Below, one piece after another: positions 48,451-60,264 of a DNA stretch of 64,000 bases. Below the pieces are notes generated by a model, which was not told the DNA's origin, made no database searches, and saw only the letters and a program-made list of their open reading frames with translations. The first letter of the stretch is position 1; each line of letters starts with the position of its first letter. The translations under genes and the position numbers were made by a program. Source of the stretch: Solea solea. Lineage: Eukaryota; Chordata; Actinopteri; Pleuronectiformes; Soleidae. Location: the NCBI RefSeq assembly GCF_958295425.1, contig NC_081135.1:23382180-23446179 (forward strand). The letters run 5' to 3'.

Positions 48451-48937
48451 AGATGGTAGCTCAGTGGTAGAGCGAGTTGTCTTTCACCTTGAAGGTTATG
48501 GGTTTGATTCCTGGCTCAGTTAGTCTACATACCGATGTGTCCTTGGGCAAGAGACCTAACCCCATGTTGCTCCTGGGTCCTGTGCAGTCAGCGTGTGAAC
48601 AGGTATGAAAAATGTGTGGCAGATATCCAGACACATCAATGTACACATGAATCATGTCTTACCTTTGCTGTGCTGTCATCATAACTCGCACAACTTGTCA
48701 GTTTTTTTTTTGTTTTTACTGGAAGTCACCATATATAACTGACTAGTCATATGTATATATATATTTATATTATATATAAGGCTGACTGACATCCACTGCA
48801 CCGCCACTGAATGTACCTTTTGTGAACTGCACCCTGATGTGAATGGGTAAAATGGCAAAAACTGTAGTGTAAAGCAGCTTTGTGTGGTCATCAATACTAG
48901 AAAAGTGCTATATAAATACAGATAATTTACCATTTAA
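48451..48937 (+). mobile_element. tRNA-derived SINE
   Basis: The 5' head has a tRNA-like A box (TAGCTCAGTGGTAGAG) and B box (GGGTTTGATTCC). It is followed by the fish SINE body (TGTCCTTGGGCAAGAGACC, CCCCATGTTGCTCC) and the typical tail (CTAGAAAAGTGCTATATAAA, ACCATTTAAC). The middle (about 48620-48790) is diverged or contains an insertion with TA-rich sequence. It is not a functional tRNA gene, because the acceptor stem does not pair. Confidence 0.85.
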
Positions 48938-49212
48938 CACTAAAATGAATAAAGAGTATTCCTACGCAGCTAAACCTGTATCACTCTCTCGTTTTAAGTC
49001 TTCTCATAACAGCCTTTTTTTTGGTTCCATTCAGAGTTGAATACATGATAAAGCACAGCATGTAGGCATGTTGGTGCATCATGGTTATATTTTTTTATTT
49101 ATAAACTTTATTTCAAAGAGTCAACACAACAACGCTGACAAAGCTAGAAGGTCATTTAAAATTATTAGGACTAAATACACAAAAAGGAAAAAAAAAGATA
49201 AACCAAATAAAT

Positions 49213-49220
<8 letters not shown>

Positions 49221-49276
<56 letters not shown>
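49221..49276. repeat. (AT)n microsatellite
   Basis: About 55 bases of alternating AT, seen directly. Confidence 0.95.
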
Positions 49277-49279
<3 letters not shown>

Positions 49280-49362
49280 CACAATAATATTAATAGCACT
49301 TTAAAAAAAAGACACTAAAGTAATTCTCACAAGACTGAATGCGGGACAGTTTCAGGGTGAAG

Positions 49363-49418
49363 TTACCGGGTTACTTCCGGTAAAAACAACAACAACAAAA
49401 ACCAACAGAAAAAAAAAC
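49363..49418 (+). promoter_or_regulatory. ETS-type promoter of a candidate gene
   Basis: Contains ACTTCCGG (49373-49380), a strong ETS/GABP motif typical of housekeeping promoters, within the inverted repeat TTACCGG...CCGGTAA (49363-49383). A candidate first exon starts 36 bases downstream. Confidence 0.45.
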
Positions 49419-49463
49419 ATGTCGCTGACGAGTTACGCGAGTTCTGATAACAAGACAGCAAAG
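49419..49463 (+). CDS. Candidate first coding exon of an unrecognised gene
   Basis: ATG at 49419 opens MSLTSYASSDNKTAK and ends exactly at a consensus donor (AAG/GTAAGA, GT at 49464) in phase 0. It sits directly after an ETS-type promoter motif. The first residues resemble the N-terminus of PRCC-type nuclear proteins as I recall them (MSL-x-x-YASSD), but 15 residues cannot support a family call. A compatible phase-0 exon is at 53849-53980; spliced together they would give a 58-residue protein. It does not match the metaxin-2 N-terminus. The gene may instead continue beyond the window. Confidence 0.35.
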
Positions 49464-50202
49464 GTAAGACGTGCTTCGTGTGTACATTGTTGGAAGTGGA
49501 TATAATTCTGCGTTTCCTCAGTTGTTGCTGTTACAGTGAGTTTAGGTAGTAAAATATGACGCATGTGTGGACTATGTAGCATAAATGTTGTGTTTTAGCA
49601 TGAAGCGAACATGGTTTGTGAGTGTAGGCCTACGCACACACACACACACATACACACACACACACAGTGTGCACGTTTTCACGACACGCAGCTGGTGTTA
49701 AAGTTTGGTGTTTCAGTGAGAAGAAAAATGTTTTCAGGGCCGCTATCTCCCGTTCTAACGTCTTCTAAAAATAGCATGTCCATGTTGACATAATTGGATG
49801 TCGGAGACATTTGGTTCGGATCTGGTTATGAACTATTTTGGCTGGAAACAGTTCCACTCATCTGGCAGTTGGAGCATCTGCAAAGCAGTCCTGAAGATGC
49901 CCAAAAGTAAGAGTGTGGGTCACGTTATTTTTGCAGCCTGTTGTATCTCCTGGGTGTTTAAATATGCACCTGTGTGCAAACAGGTTCACCACTGATTTAT
50001 GCTTTGAGGCAGTGGTAAGTTTTTTGCAACTTGTTACAACACTTTTTATGCTTATTGGGCTTTGCAGTGTCTCATGCACATGATTCAAGCCATTGGTGAT
50101 CAATGTAAAGACTTAACTAAGACAAAATAGCAGGATACCTATTCACTGTTGGCAGTGGACTGTCATTCCCTCCATCACACAACTCTTTCCACTCATCAAC
50201 CA

Positions 50203-50420
50203 CTAAATTAATCGCTATTTTGATTATCAGTTAATCAGTTTGTGTAACTGTGTTTTTATCTGGTTTCAGCATCTAAAATATAAGTATTTTTTGGTTACTT
50301 TGCTCCACTATGACAGTAAACAATGATCCACATTTTATGGAACAAGCAACTTATCAATTAAGCAAGAAACAAATTGCGAGGCTAATCAATAATGAAAATA
50401 ATAATTAGTCAGCAGCCTTA
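50203..50420. mobile_element. Degenerate hAT-type non-autonomous element
   Basis: It opens AAATTAATCGCTATTTTGAT and closes with AATAATTAGTCAGCAGCC, with a middle TATGACAGTAAACAATGATC block. This matches the layout of an abundant teleost repeat related to hAT transposons, whose ends read TTAATCG and GCAGCCCTA. Confidence 0.55.
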
Positions 50421-50429
50421 ATAACAACA

Positions 50430-51940
50430 TTTTCATTTTTTTTTTTCCTGTCTCAGTTTAAGGTGTCCATGTGCAACTCGGAGAGAAACTCTCCGTGTTA
50501 ATTGTCATCCATTTGCTGGTTGGCAGCATTTCCTCCCACTCTCTGTGTCTCTTTTCTGTCCTCAGTGGTTGTGTCCAGCTGGTTGTCACGTGACGTGGGA
50601 AAGCAACCTAAGAGATGCGACGCTCTCTCAGATCGTTTGTCTTAATTAAACTTTAATGAAATGTAGCGCTCGCTCTCCCTCTCTCTGTCTCTCTGTCTGT
50701 ACTATTGTGACTTTCAGCTCATAAATGAAACATCGTGCTTTGTAGCATTCCTCAGACAGTGCACCATACACCGCTTATTTCATCCTGCTGCTGCAACAAA
50801 TGCCGTACAAGGGCTCAGTCGATACCTTTTAAAAACACTGCTATAAGAAGCTTTTGAAGACGAGGGTTTTACAGCATTGTTGCACTGCTGAAATTGTGAA
50901 TTGTGTATTTTAAGGAACGCAGTACAATATTTGTGTGTTCAACAGACTTTCAACAAACACTTGTGTTGCCACAGTTTGTCAGTTTGCACAGTCCAAATCT
51001 TGAGTTTCAGCAGCGTGGGTAATAGCTCGGTGGTCAATCTTGCAGCAAATCTGGCTTTAAAAACATGAAGAGGCTATAAAAGGAAGGTGAGGTGAATGTT
51101 GCCAGAATTAGGAGCATAATAGCTGGTTTGTAATCACAGTCTACATCCTTTTGATTATTGTTTCAGGTTAACATGCTGAATGGAGTCGACCACAGTGTCT
51201 TTGTGATGCAATGTGTTTGCAAAGTACTTCAGCCAATAGTGACTGTAGTGTAGAGACATTAGCTACGGTCACCCAAACCATGTGTGAGTTGGTGCAGTGT
51301 GGCTGTGCTTTTTGTTTAGTGATACGGTGAGAATTCTTCAGAAGAATGTAAGGAAGCCTTTCAAATAAGAGCTGACACATTTGTAAGAATATTAAAGAAG
51401 TTGCCTTAATGGCATTTTGTGAACCTGTACTTCTACTTGTCTCTGTTAGTATTTCCAGTTTTTTCAGTGGTCTTTGTAGCGCTGCATGGAATCATACAGC
51501 CTCGGGGCACTATCACAAGTCATTTGCTTTATTGTTAACAACTCTTACAGACTCCTCTTCACCTTAGTCGTTTTGCACCTAATTGCATCTTTACGCTTCA
51601 TGTGCACCTAAATGCATCTTAACCCCAAGCAAGTACAGTTGCTATGGATACTTGCAGCTTAACAGTATACTTGTGGCTTGATTGTGAGATCAAGCCACAC
51701 ACACACGTGGGGGATTGAAATTAAGCAAAAATTACAAAATAAATTATCATGAGGAGATATTATTGTCCTGCAAACTGCTCAAATTACTCCTGTAATGTGA
51801 AAGAAATGTGAGAATAATGCCACAAAGAAAATTTCTCTTCAGCACATTAATAGATATTAGTATCTAATGATTTGCTTAGAGTCTTGGATTAAATGAGCTG
51901 CTAGAGTTTCGCAGAAATGGGTGATCAAGAAACTCTTGTG
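50430..51940. other. Unassigned sequence
   Basis: No gene or repeat family was recognised. A short CT-rich tract is at about 50673-50700. Small open frames lack recognisable domains. Confidence 0.5.
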
Positions 51941-51943
51941 TTA

Positions 51944-52060
51944 AAGCTGCAGTGCATAACTTTTGGTTATTTCTGTTCTCATTATTCTGCCCCCTTCTTT
52001 ATGAACAGAAATAGTGTAACATAATTATGCTGTGCCCTTCACCTGGAAACAGGCTCTGTC
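51944..52060. mobile_element. Possible interspersed repeat beginning TTAAAGCTGCAGTGCATAAC
   Basis: The opening motif (TTAAAGCTGCAGTGCATAAC) is like the terminal sequence of a common fish repeat. The right boundary was not found, so only the more recognisable part is given. Confidence 0.3.
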
Positions 52061-52061
52061 A

Positions 52062-53840
52062 AGCAAAACTCTCAGACATGACTACTGCTTTTCCTCTATA
52101 CACAGCTCAAGTCATTTTTTTTTGCTTTTTCATTAGCGATTGTACCTGTACTTGGTCATTTTTTTAGTACCTTCTCTGGCGAGGTTTCCAAGCGAGCTCT
52201 GCCGATACTAAAATATGATGTCAATATGATGATTGGCAGTGAGAGTCTTTTTTTCCGACACAAGAATCAAACTACACAATAACGAACTGTAGCTCAGTTA
52301 AAAAGACTTAAAAATCCTGAAAACATGCGTTAATCTCTACAATTTAGCAAGGACATTTCTAAAATGTCAATATTTAACAGAATGGTCTGTTGTATTTAGC
52401 GACAGCACTTGTGAAAGCTGGTGATCTCAAGCCGCATTACAACCTCTTCCTCTGTATTTTAGTGTCAGATGGAGTCTGCGCTCTGGTCAAGCAGGCAGTA
52501 CTGAACTAATCTTTTTAATTAACATATTCTAATGATTCAGTAAACTGAAAACTGCTTTGCTCGTCACTAGTTTGTGTGTTTGTGTCGCGCACAAGACCAC
52601 GTCACGTCATACTCCAACCGTCTCGCTGTACTGCAGCAATGTTGCTTTTCCCTCTGATATAAAACAAATCACCTGTATGCAGCACAGTAAATGTTGCCAG
52701 GCAGTCCAAAATCTAAACATTGCAGTACTGAGAGACACAGAGAGAGTTGTGTAGCGCTGACAGGCTTAATTGGCATTATGTGAAGTCATTTTGTCAGTTG
52801 TTTGAATATAACATACAGAGTCAATGTTATGCTCTACAATTTTAAGATAAGACACCTTAGACACTTAAGTCATTTTAGTTGTTTAACATTTTTCTATGTA
52901 TTGAAAAAGTTAACAGACTATGTCTTCAATGCATATGTGATCAGTTTAACCTTTGTTTTTGTCACAGTGTCTAATTTGGTGACCGTTTATAAAAGCAGCA
53001 GATTTATGGCTTTTTGATGGGGAATGCATCCTATTTTTTTTACAGAAAAATCACAAATAGGTGCGTAGATGATGATGATGATCAGGATCATGTGAAGCTG
53101 ATAAAGATAACGTTTTTGTCTGTAACACTAAGCCAAAGATGAGAGTTTGTAACTAAAAAGACACTGCATGTTATGTCTGGTGTATTTAAATAGTACACAA
53201 CATTACCCTTCTATGCCTTTAACCTGCGCTGCCTGCTGCTGGTTACAGCACATTTTTCACCGCCTGTAACTTTAGATTAGTACCATGCCACATTATAGAC
53301 AGCTCAGAATCTGGACATTTATAACCTCCTATTTAAAATAATAATAATAAAAAAAGCAGTTGAACATACTACAAGTTATAGTTTATGAACGCAGTTCAAA
53401 AAAATCTCCCCTGACTTCATAAGGGAAAGCATACGTTGGACAGCACACAACAACTCTAAAACCTACAGAAGGGCAAATGATAAAATGCGAAATGTCACCA
53501 TATCTTTTCTGCACAGAAGTTCTAAATATCAGTAATTAAATATCCACGTGCTGTTATGAAACTCACTAAGAACTTTATTTCCTGCACATCTGGTCTCCGT
53601 CTTGTCTCCAACAAAGCATTAGTGCTGGCAGAAGAGTTCCACGCTGGAATATGTCAGCTAGCAAGATATGTACAGATATTATACATATTTTAAGCAATTT
53701 CCTGAATAGTATCATTACTAATTTATGAAATGCAGAGATCGTAACTCATCCTAGAACTGTTTTGAACCCACTGATGTGGCCTTCACTGTATTCACTATAC
53801 ATCACAAGTGTAATTTAGAAATTAAGAACAAGTTTAACTT
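52062..53840. other. Unassigned sequence
   Basis: No gene was recognised. The open frames at 52557-52754 and 52802-53017 have no identifiable domain. Confidence 0.5.
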
Positions 53841-53848
53841 CCCATCAG

Positions 53849-53980
53849 GTTAAGAGGCTGCATGAGAGGCAGAAGTTGCTCAGTGACATTCTCGTGTCTG
53901 ACAGACATGAAGAGTGGCACCTGCGAGAGAGTGGAGTTTTACTATCGACTATTAAAAATGGCATAAATTCATGTGGTTGA
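53849..53980 (+). CDS. Candidate terminal exon of an unrecognised gene
   Basis: After the acceptor CCCATCAG (ending 53848) a phase-0 frame of 43 codons runs to TGA at 53978-53980. It reads VKRLHERQKLLSDILVSDRH then EEWHLRESG, a charged, helix-like sequence. It is phase-compatible with the exon at 49419-49463. The pyrimidine tract is short and no AATAAA follows closely. It may be a real small-protein exon, part of a longer gene, or chance. No function is assigned. Confidence 0.2.
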   Translation, partial: VKRLHERQKLLSDILVSDRHEEWHLRESGVLLSTIKNGINSCG

Positions 53981-54577
53981 TGAATGAATTTAAGAAATAT
54001 ATGCTGACATGATGTAGAACAGTTAAACTGTTCAATGGAAATATATTTGAGGAGTCTTTAATCACACAGTATGACCAGTGATTATAAAATAATTTATTAG
54101 TTTTGTCTTCATAGAACAGTGTCGCAAGTGAAATTACAAATATTTATGGACCAACATTCACTCACTCCTGCTCCTCCTGTGGTTTTAAAGCCATCTAAAT
54201 AATTCACGATGATGAAATCATGAGAGTGAGGAACTTTTATGAGGTACAAATTACAGGTGAGGGTCGTTAGGGAGGATTGGAGGTGATGTAATAAGCGTAA
54301 TCTCCACCTTTGTGTAATATTGGGCTATTACCTTTATGAAGGGCAACTTGCTTTTTATGTTCTTGCCTTGGAGCCTTTAACACAAATTAGCTAAACTTAA
54401 CCTGACCTCAACATCTCTGTGCTCCTGCTTCAATTAGCAGCGACAGGTCTTCAGTGAATGGCTGTACACAGAGGCTACGAGCAGGTCCACAGCTCTGTTT
54501 ATGCACATGGTCAAACATTATAGACCACATGCATGTGCAATTGGTTCTGAAAACCAACCTTTGAGAACCGTACCATT

Positions 54578-54648
54578 TTAATTAATTAATTACTCGAATA
54601 ATCAACAGATTAGTCGATTGTGTACATAATTGTTAGTTTGCAGCCCTA
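54578..54648. mobile_element. hAT-type element terminal fragment
   Basis: AATTACTCGAATAATCAAC, GATTAGTCGATTG and TTGTTAGTTTGCAGCCCTA match the 3' end of the same repeat type as at 50203-50420. Only the terminus is present. Confidence 0.55.
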
Positions 54649-54649
54649 G

Positions 54650-55185
54650 TTTGAATGGCTATTTTGAGAGTGAAAGGCCCAAAACACTTGGTATTGATTT
54701 GTTTTGGCAGCTTTAACAATCCCTGCCATCATCCTCACCTGAATGTATTAATATGCAGTTCTGCTACAGACTTAGAAACACAAGCCACATGCCAATAATA
54801 TATTTCAACAAAATGTTCCTATTTTGAAGAACTTAGGTGTCTGTGTTTAAATATTGCTCATGTGCTTTATACTTGTTTTGCTGGTGCAGGAAATAACAGG
54901 TTACCATTGTTTCACCCAAATGTAAATCACACTGTGGGAAGATACAGGGCTTCAGTGAGTTGCTAAGCAGTGTCAGTGTATACACTTTACATTTATTTAA
55001 TGTGTGTGCAGATAGCAGCAGAACTCATCATCAACAAAAGTCAGCGTCTTTGTCACATGTTGCCAGTTTAATTTTCTTTTTAGATAATTACAATGAATTC
55101 AGTAGCGATGCTGTATTATAATGTAAGTTATTAATACTGATGCAGACTATTACGTACTGTATGGTGTTGCCTTGTTAACTGAGAG
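54650..55185. other. Unassigned sequence
   Basis: Nothing recognisable was seen. Confidence 0.5.
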
Positions 55186-55385
55186 TTAGGGCTGAACAAA
55201 TCGCAATTTGAAGCAAAACAACAAATCACAATGGTTGGTTTTAGTTTCAAATAATGTGTGTCCATGCTCATTTCAATTCTAACATGGAGAACATTGAGCT
55301 GAACTTAGATGAAAAACAAATCACATATCAAATCCAATTTGCATTAGCTATCTGCAAAAATCACAAATGAGCTATTTTCTTAAAT
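55186..55385. mobile_element. Possible DNA-transposon fragment
   Basis: The start TTAGGGCTGAACAAATCGCA and repeated AAATCACA/AAATCGCA motifs resemble a teleost repeat family whose end reads 'agggctgcacgat'. Boundaries are approximate. Confidence 0.4.
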
Positions 55386-55599
55386 TGCCTGGATTAAAAT
55401 GTACAACGTTCAATGCTTCTGCCCCTTTTTCCAAAATAACGTTCACTTTCAATATCTGGCAGTTATTCAACCCTTTAGAAATGACGCTGCTGAGATGCGT
55501 GTGATACGCTCTTGTCTGTGATTGGTCGGTCGTTCAACGAAGGTCCTGAGGGCTACCATGTTGACAAGTATATGGGTGCACATTTCTCTGCTTTCCAGT

Positions 55600-55716
55600 A
55601 TCAATCCATCCATTTACTACTGCTTTATCCTCAATATCAGGTCTTGGGGGTGCTGTGCCAATCTCAGCTGACATAGGGCAGCATAGGGTAGTGTACACTC
55701 TGGACAGGTAGATATC
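55600..55716. mobile_element. L2-type LINE tail fragment
   Basis: CAATCCATCCATTTACTACT, GCTTTATCCTCAATATCAG, CAATCTCAGCTGACATAGGG and GTACACTCTGGACAGGTAGA follow in the order of the widespread teleost L2-like LINE 3' sequence. It is truncated and diverged; the reverse-strand open frame here is a by-product. Confidence 0.7.
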
Positions 55717-55719
55717 GCA

Positions 55720-58700
55720 AACAGTCTAGGAGTTATAGGATTGAGAAGCACGCATGCCAAATCCTGTTGGCAACGACAGGATTTGACATGGTACGACATG
55801 TAACAGGTAACAGTTACATGGTAACAGAAGGGTTATTGAAGATGATCAGTTGTGGTGATTTATTAGGAAATATGTGGGAGTTAACTTTGTTATTGCACAT
55901 TAAATCTCCACTTGATAATATAGTCATTTTTTGGACTATGACACAAAGAAGGTGGAACCAAAAAGGTGGCCTTCATGTCTGTCCTTTTGGAGTTTCTTGG
56001 CACAGGATGAACTGGGTGGATACTCTCTGCCTATGCTGACCCTCAGTGCTCTTATATGCCCAGTGGATGCAGAGGGGACTCTCAGGAGCACAAGGCTGGT
56101 TCCTTTTGTTTCATTTACTTTCAGGAAGGGTGAAGGGTAAAGCCACTGGAATGATGAAACCCAGTTACCCAGCTCTTATTGTTTTAAAGGGACGCCTGTA
56201 TGCATTCACATTTCTCTTTAACTCTGAGCGCAGGGGGAAATTATAATTAATCTGTTAATGACAGTCGGGGCTGTCATAAGCTTGGGGAGTGTATAATAAA
56301 TTGCTGTAATAAAAATTAAGATTGCATGCATCATTGAGGCCTTCAGAGGGTTTGTTTAATGTAGTTACAAAAATGGTAGCAGCTGATGTGGCGTCCACTG
56401 CTCTACCAGGAGAACGCTAATTTCTGAGTGACACTTAACCTGCTCTAGCTCAACCAAGGCTGAGAGAGGTGAGGGGAAACCTAATGAGTTTTTCCTTCAT
56501 TCCATCTTGAGAACCACTGAACTGGATGGCCTGGTTTGTTACAGAGGGGGAAAAAAACTTTCATTGTTCACGGGAAATTAATTCATCCCAAAATTCAAGT
56601 AAAAGAATTCATTATGGTCCGTAGCTCTGGACAGTGACTGATTGGTCATTGTTTCTGAGGGCACAAACTTTAGACAAATCACCACATGCTCTGAAAAGTC
56701 ATGTGAGGGTTAAAGGTTGAGTTGTTCACTTGTTCCTCTTCACCCTTAACTGGAACAAGAAAGATGCAGCAGCGTCATCTGTAACATGCACATGGGGCAC
56801 TCGACATAGTTACAGCAGCAGAGGACTTCCTCCTCTTTGATGAGAGACAAAGCTTCTTCTGTGGTGCAGTGTCCCATTAGAGGAGAGCCCCTCGACTTCT
56901 GCCCCGGAGGAACAAAAGAACAAATCTGTGTATTAGAGGGTCATCATTTCAGCTGATGTACGCCTATAGCGTTAGAACCTCCCAAGAATATTCCTTCATG
57001 TGTCTTTCCTGCATAGACAAGTTGGTGCAGGTTCTCTACTTCATTTCTGTTGTGGAACAGATCGGTGGTAGACTGACCCCTTGCCTGTCTGGTGACCATG
57101 GCTGTGCCACTTCTGGCTATGTCAACCAAAAGTATTTGTTGAGGAGGAGACTTGGAACCTTATCTTTGGTTGTGTTGTTTGGGACACAAGGGGCCTCGGC
57201 CGGGGTTTAGCCTGCGGGCAAGCTGGTATATTGCACTTGTAGCCTGACACCAGTTGACACAGCATAGTTGCCCAGGTCACCCTACAAAAACATTGCTCTC
57301 TGTCTGGATGAAGCCACCAAACAATGGAGATATTTTTGTTGACAGACAGCCCATGGTGCTCTAATTGAGACTAAGCTCACTCAGCTGGATTGTGTGGTGA
57401 ACTTTAAAGCAATTACATCCTTCCTGTCCTGCCGTTCAACTTAGAAAACGTCCAGCTCTGTGCTGGTCCTTCTGGTCACATTATTGTCTCAGCACTGGAG
57501 TTATTCTGTAGACGTAATATGATTAGTATATAAAAATTACAATATAGCCTTTGGTAAAGGTCAAATCTTTATCTTTTACAGAAAAAAGCATCAATGTAAT
57601 ACATTATCTCTGACTTTCGAAGGAATTGATTCGATTTAAAATATGATGCCTGGGCTTTCAAAGCTGTAACCAGGAGTCTGCGGCTGAAACATAAACCTTG
57701 TGAGCCAAGTCTAATAGGGCCTCAGTGGAAACAGTAACAGCCTCCTCTGTGATTCATCTCGATTGTTTGGCTGGTTTGTTACCTTTCTCTCAAGTAGCCT
57801 ATAGCTCCCGTGGCTCCCACAACAATTATCACCAACTTGTCTGATTGCACCATGTAGTTGCCCGGGTTCTGTAAAAGAAAAATGAGTTTTTCCTTTTCCA
57901 TTTCTGCTACGTCAGTCAGAGATAAGCCTGTTATGCAGCACCTACTATAGCCATGAAAGATAATTATAGACTAAAAGGAACAACAGGCTTCATTTTCCAA
58001 ATTAAGTGAAACTTAATAATACTTGCTTAAGTACTGGCAGTGATTAATGTCTGGCAGAGGATGAGGCAAAAATATCATGTACATCAAGCCCAGCATGTAA
58101 GATAAACAAAGCATTACTTTTGAGAGCATATACATATAATCCACCACTACTCTGAAAAATATTATGATGAGTAAAAGAAAATCTACATTTTTGAATTGTT
58201 ATTTGTTGCAATTCTAGTTTTATTTTACATATCCATCAAAGCTCTTAAAGGCTTTGTACAGTATTTATACCACCAAGCAGCAAGCACCACCCCAATGGAT
58301 AATCCACTTTTTCATACATTTAGGAAAAATATAATCATTCTTTTTAATTACTGCACCTAGGCACTGAATTAAAATTCTAATTCACCTCATCCACCTCGAT
58401 TGATCTGTTCACAGTGGGTGGCTGTGGCGAAATGCACTGTATAATATTCATGCTGCTACGCCTTGGTTGTGCTGTGTGTCAGAAGCCATCTTGCAGCGAA
58501 TCCCTCACCCACCTTGGAGCGCAGCCTGTGGAACTGATGAGGTGAAGAGCATTGCTCTGCAGCTCCATGCTAGTAATCACGGGACTGAAGAAACACATAC
58601 ATCATCTGCCACACAGGTTGGCATGGCGAGTGAAAAGCCTTCACATCACGTAAGATGTTGGACAAATGATGGCCATACGTGTGTTTGTCTCCTCACAGAT

Positions 58701-59950
58701 GGCTGTGCATCTTCAGTCAGGAAAAAGCTGAGCCTGGCACTTATTCCCCTCCCCCATTCCACTCCTCTCGCTCCCTCTTCCTCTCTCCCTCCATCAGTCT
58801 TTTGTAGCTTATCCCCTTTTTTTGCCTCTCCTCTGCAGGAGGTTTGATATTGGCAACACGGTTAGTGCCCTCCATGGAAATAACAATGGAAAAAATGACA
58901 TAAATTATTTGCCAATTGTTTGACACATGCAGGGCATTGTCCTTGCTATAATCATCAGCACTCTGTCACCTGAAGGTATGAGCGGTGCCACTGCTGCTTT
59001 GTGTCTCTCTGCCGAGCATCTTGAGCTGTTCAGGGCTCCTGCTCTTCTCAGTAAAAATATATGACACGTGTTTACTCCAAACAGCAACCCGGGAGGATGG
59101 CAGAATGAATCACATCATGATTTTAAAATGTAGAGCTGTTGAGTTGGCCTTTTTTAAATGTGTCACATTAGGACAGTCCAGTATTTATAGCAAATATATG
59201 TCAGAGACACATTATTGGCTACATATTTGGCTCATCTTTTCAAACTGTTACACTGCTTGATTTTTATATATATTTATGGAAATGCCATCACCCCACACGC
59301 TATTTAAATATTTAACATAATGAACTCATGAGGTGCAGTAGGCACAGATAGACATCAGGCTACAGGTGATATTAAATATGACAGAATAACCCCAGCAGTG
59401 CTTTAATTTGTAATATGCACATTCAACAGTGCCATTAATGTACATACTAATATACTATTGACTGTTTGACTAATTGTGGAAAGATTTACAAACTGTAGCA
59501 GCAAAAACTGTATATTCTGTTGTGGTATAATCGTCTGAAAGATTAGACCGTTAAATGTTTCAGAAACCACATTATACTTCATCAGAGAACAGCTGAAATC
59601 ACAACAGACATTAAATCTGCCCAGGCCTGTTCAATAGTTCACAGCAGTGAGGGCATCAAACATATACAAACAGAGTTTCCAGTTGTATTTCCGCAGGCAA
59701 GGAATTTATACTTGCCATTGCATTTCCACTGACAGCATGTGTGTGAGAGGATGGGTAAGAAACTGTGAGTGACAATGTCAGTTTGTCTACATACTGTGCA
59801 TCCATGTGTGTTTTCAAAGAGCCAAACACATTTTAGTGAGCTGTGTGTTTCTGTTTTGTAAAATGTGGATGGGGATGTATTTCACTTAGCATCCATGGCA
59901 AACGAGAAGGTCTCCAAGTGGCTTAGGCACTGCTTACACAGTACACCACG
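55720..59950. other. Unassigned gene-poor sequence
   Basis: No gene was recognised. Open frames at 55767-56039, 56956-57210 and 58467-58847 have no identifiable domain and no convincing exon boundaries. Confidence 0.5.
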
Positions 59951-59954
59951 TACA

Positions 59955-60262
59955 GTCGGTACGTTTGCATGCACAGTTTAATCAAGCTAAGACATTCAAA
60001 TCGATTTATACTATTACTATATCTCTCTATAAGCTACCGTGAATGGTGAGATGGGCGGTGAGATGGATCATGCTGTGGTTCTGTATGTTTCGACCAAGGA
60101 GGAAATTTTGGTGCATGTGCAGAACGCCAAGTCGGACTCCAGTCCGACTAACCGTACACATGCAGGAGTAACTGGACTATGAATCACATTATCCAGGTTT
60201 GTTAGTCCGACTAAGACTAGCTCAACTAAAATTGGACTTTTCACATGCATTTAAGCGCACTC
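59955..60262. mobile_element. Non-autonomous DNA transposon (MITE-like)
   Basis: Imperfect inverted ends: GTTTGCATGCACAG near 59963 and TTTTCACATGCATTTAAG near 60238-60255. Inside are repeated AGTCCGACTAA units (60141-60151, 60204-60214) and a perfect small palindrome (GTCGGACT 60131-60138, AGTCCGAC 60141-60148). This matches a fish element in which 'tacatgcac' ends flank 'agtccgacta' motifs. Confidence 0.65.
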
Positions 60263-60264
60263 AG

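Noticed and set aside
48451..48530. Functional tRNA gene
   Set aside because: A and B boxes are present but the sequence continues into a SINE body and tail, and no acceptor-stem pairing is evident.
56513..56545. Second mtx2 exon (TTELDGLV)
   Set aside because: Similarity covers only about 8 residues, the flanks do not continue, and spacing to the preceding FF differs from metaxin-2; too weak to annotate.
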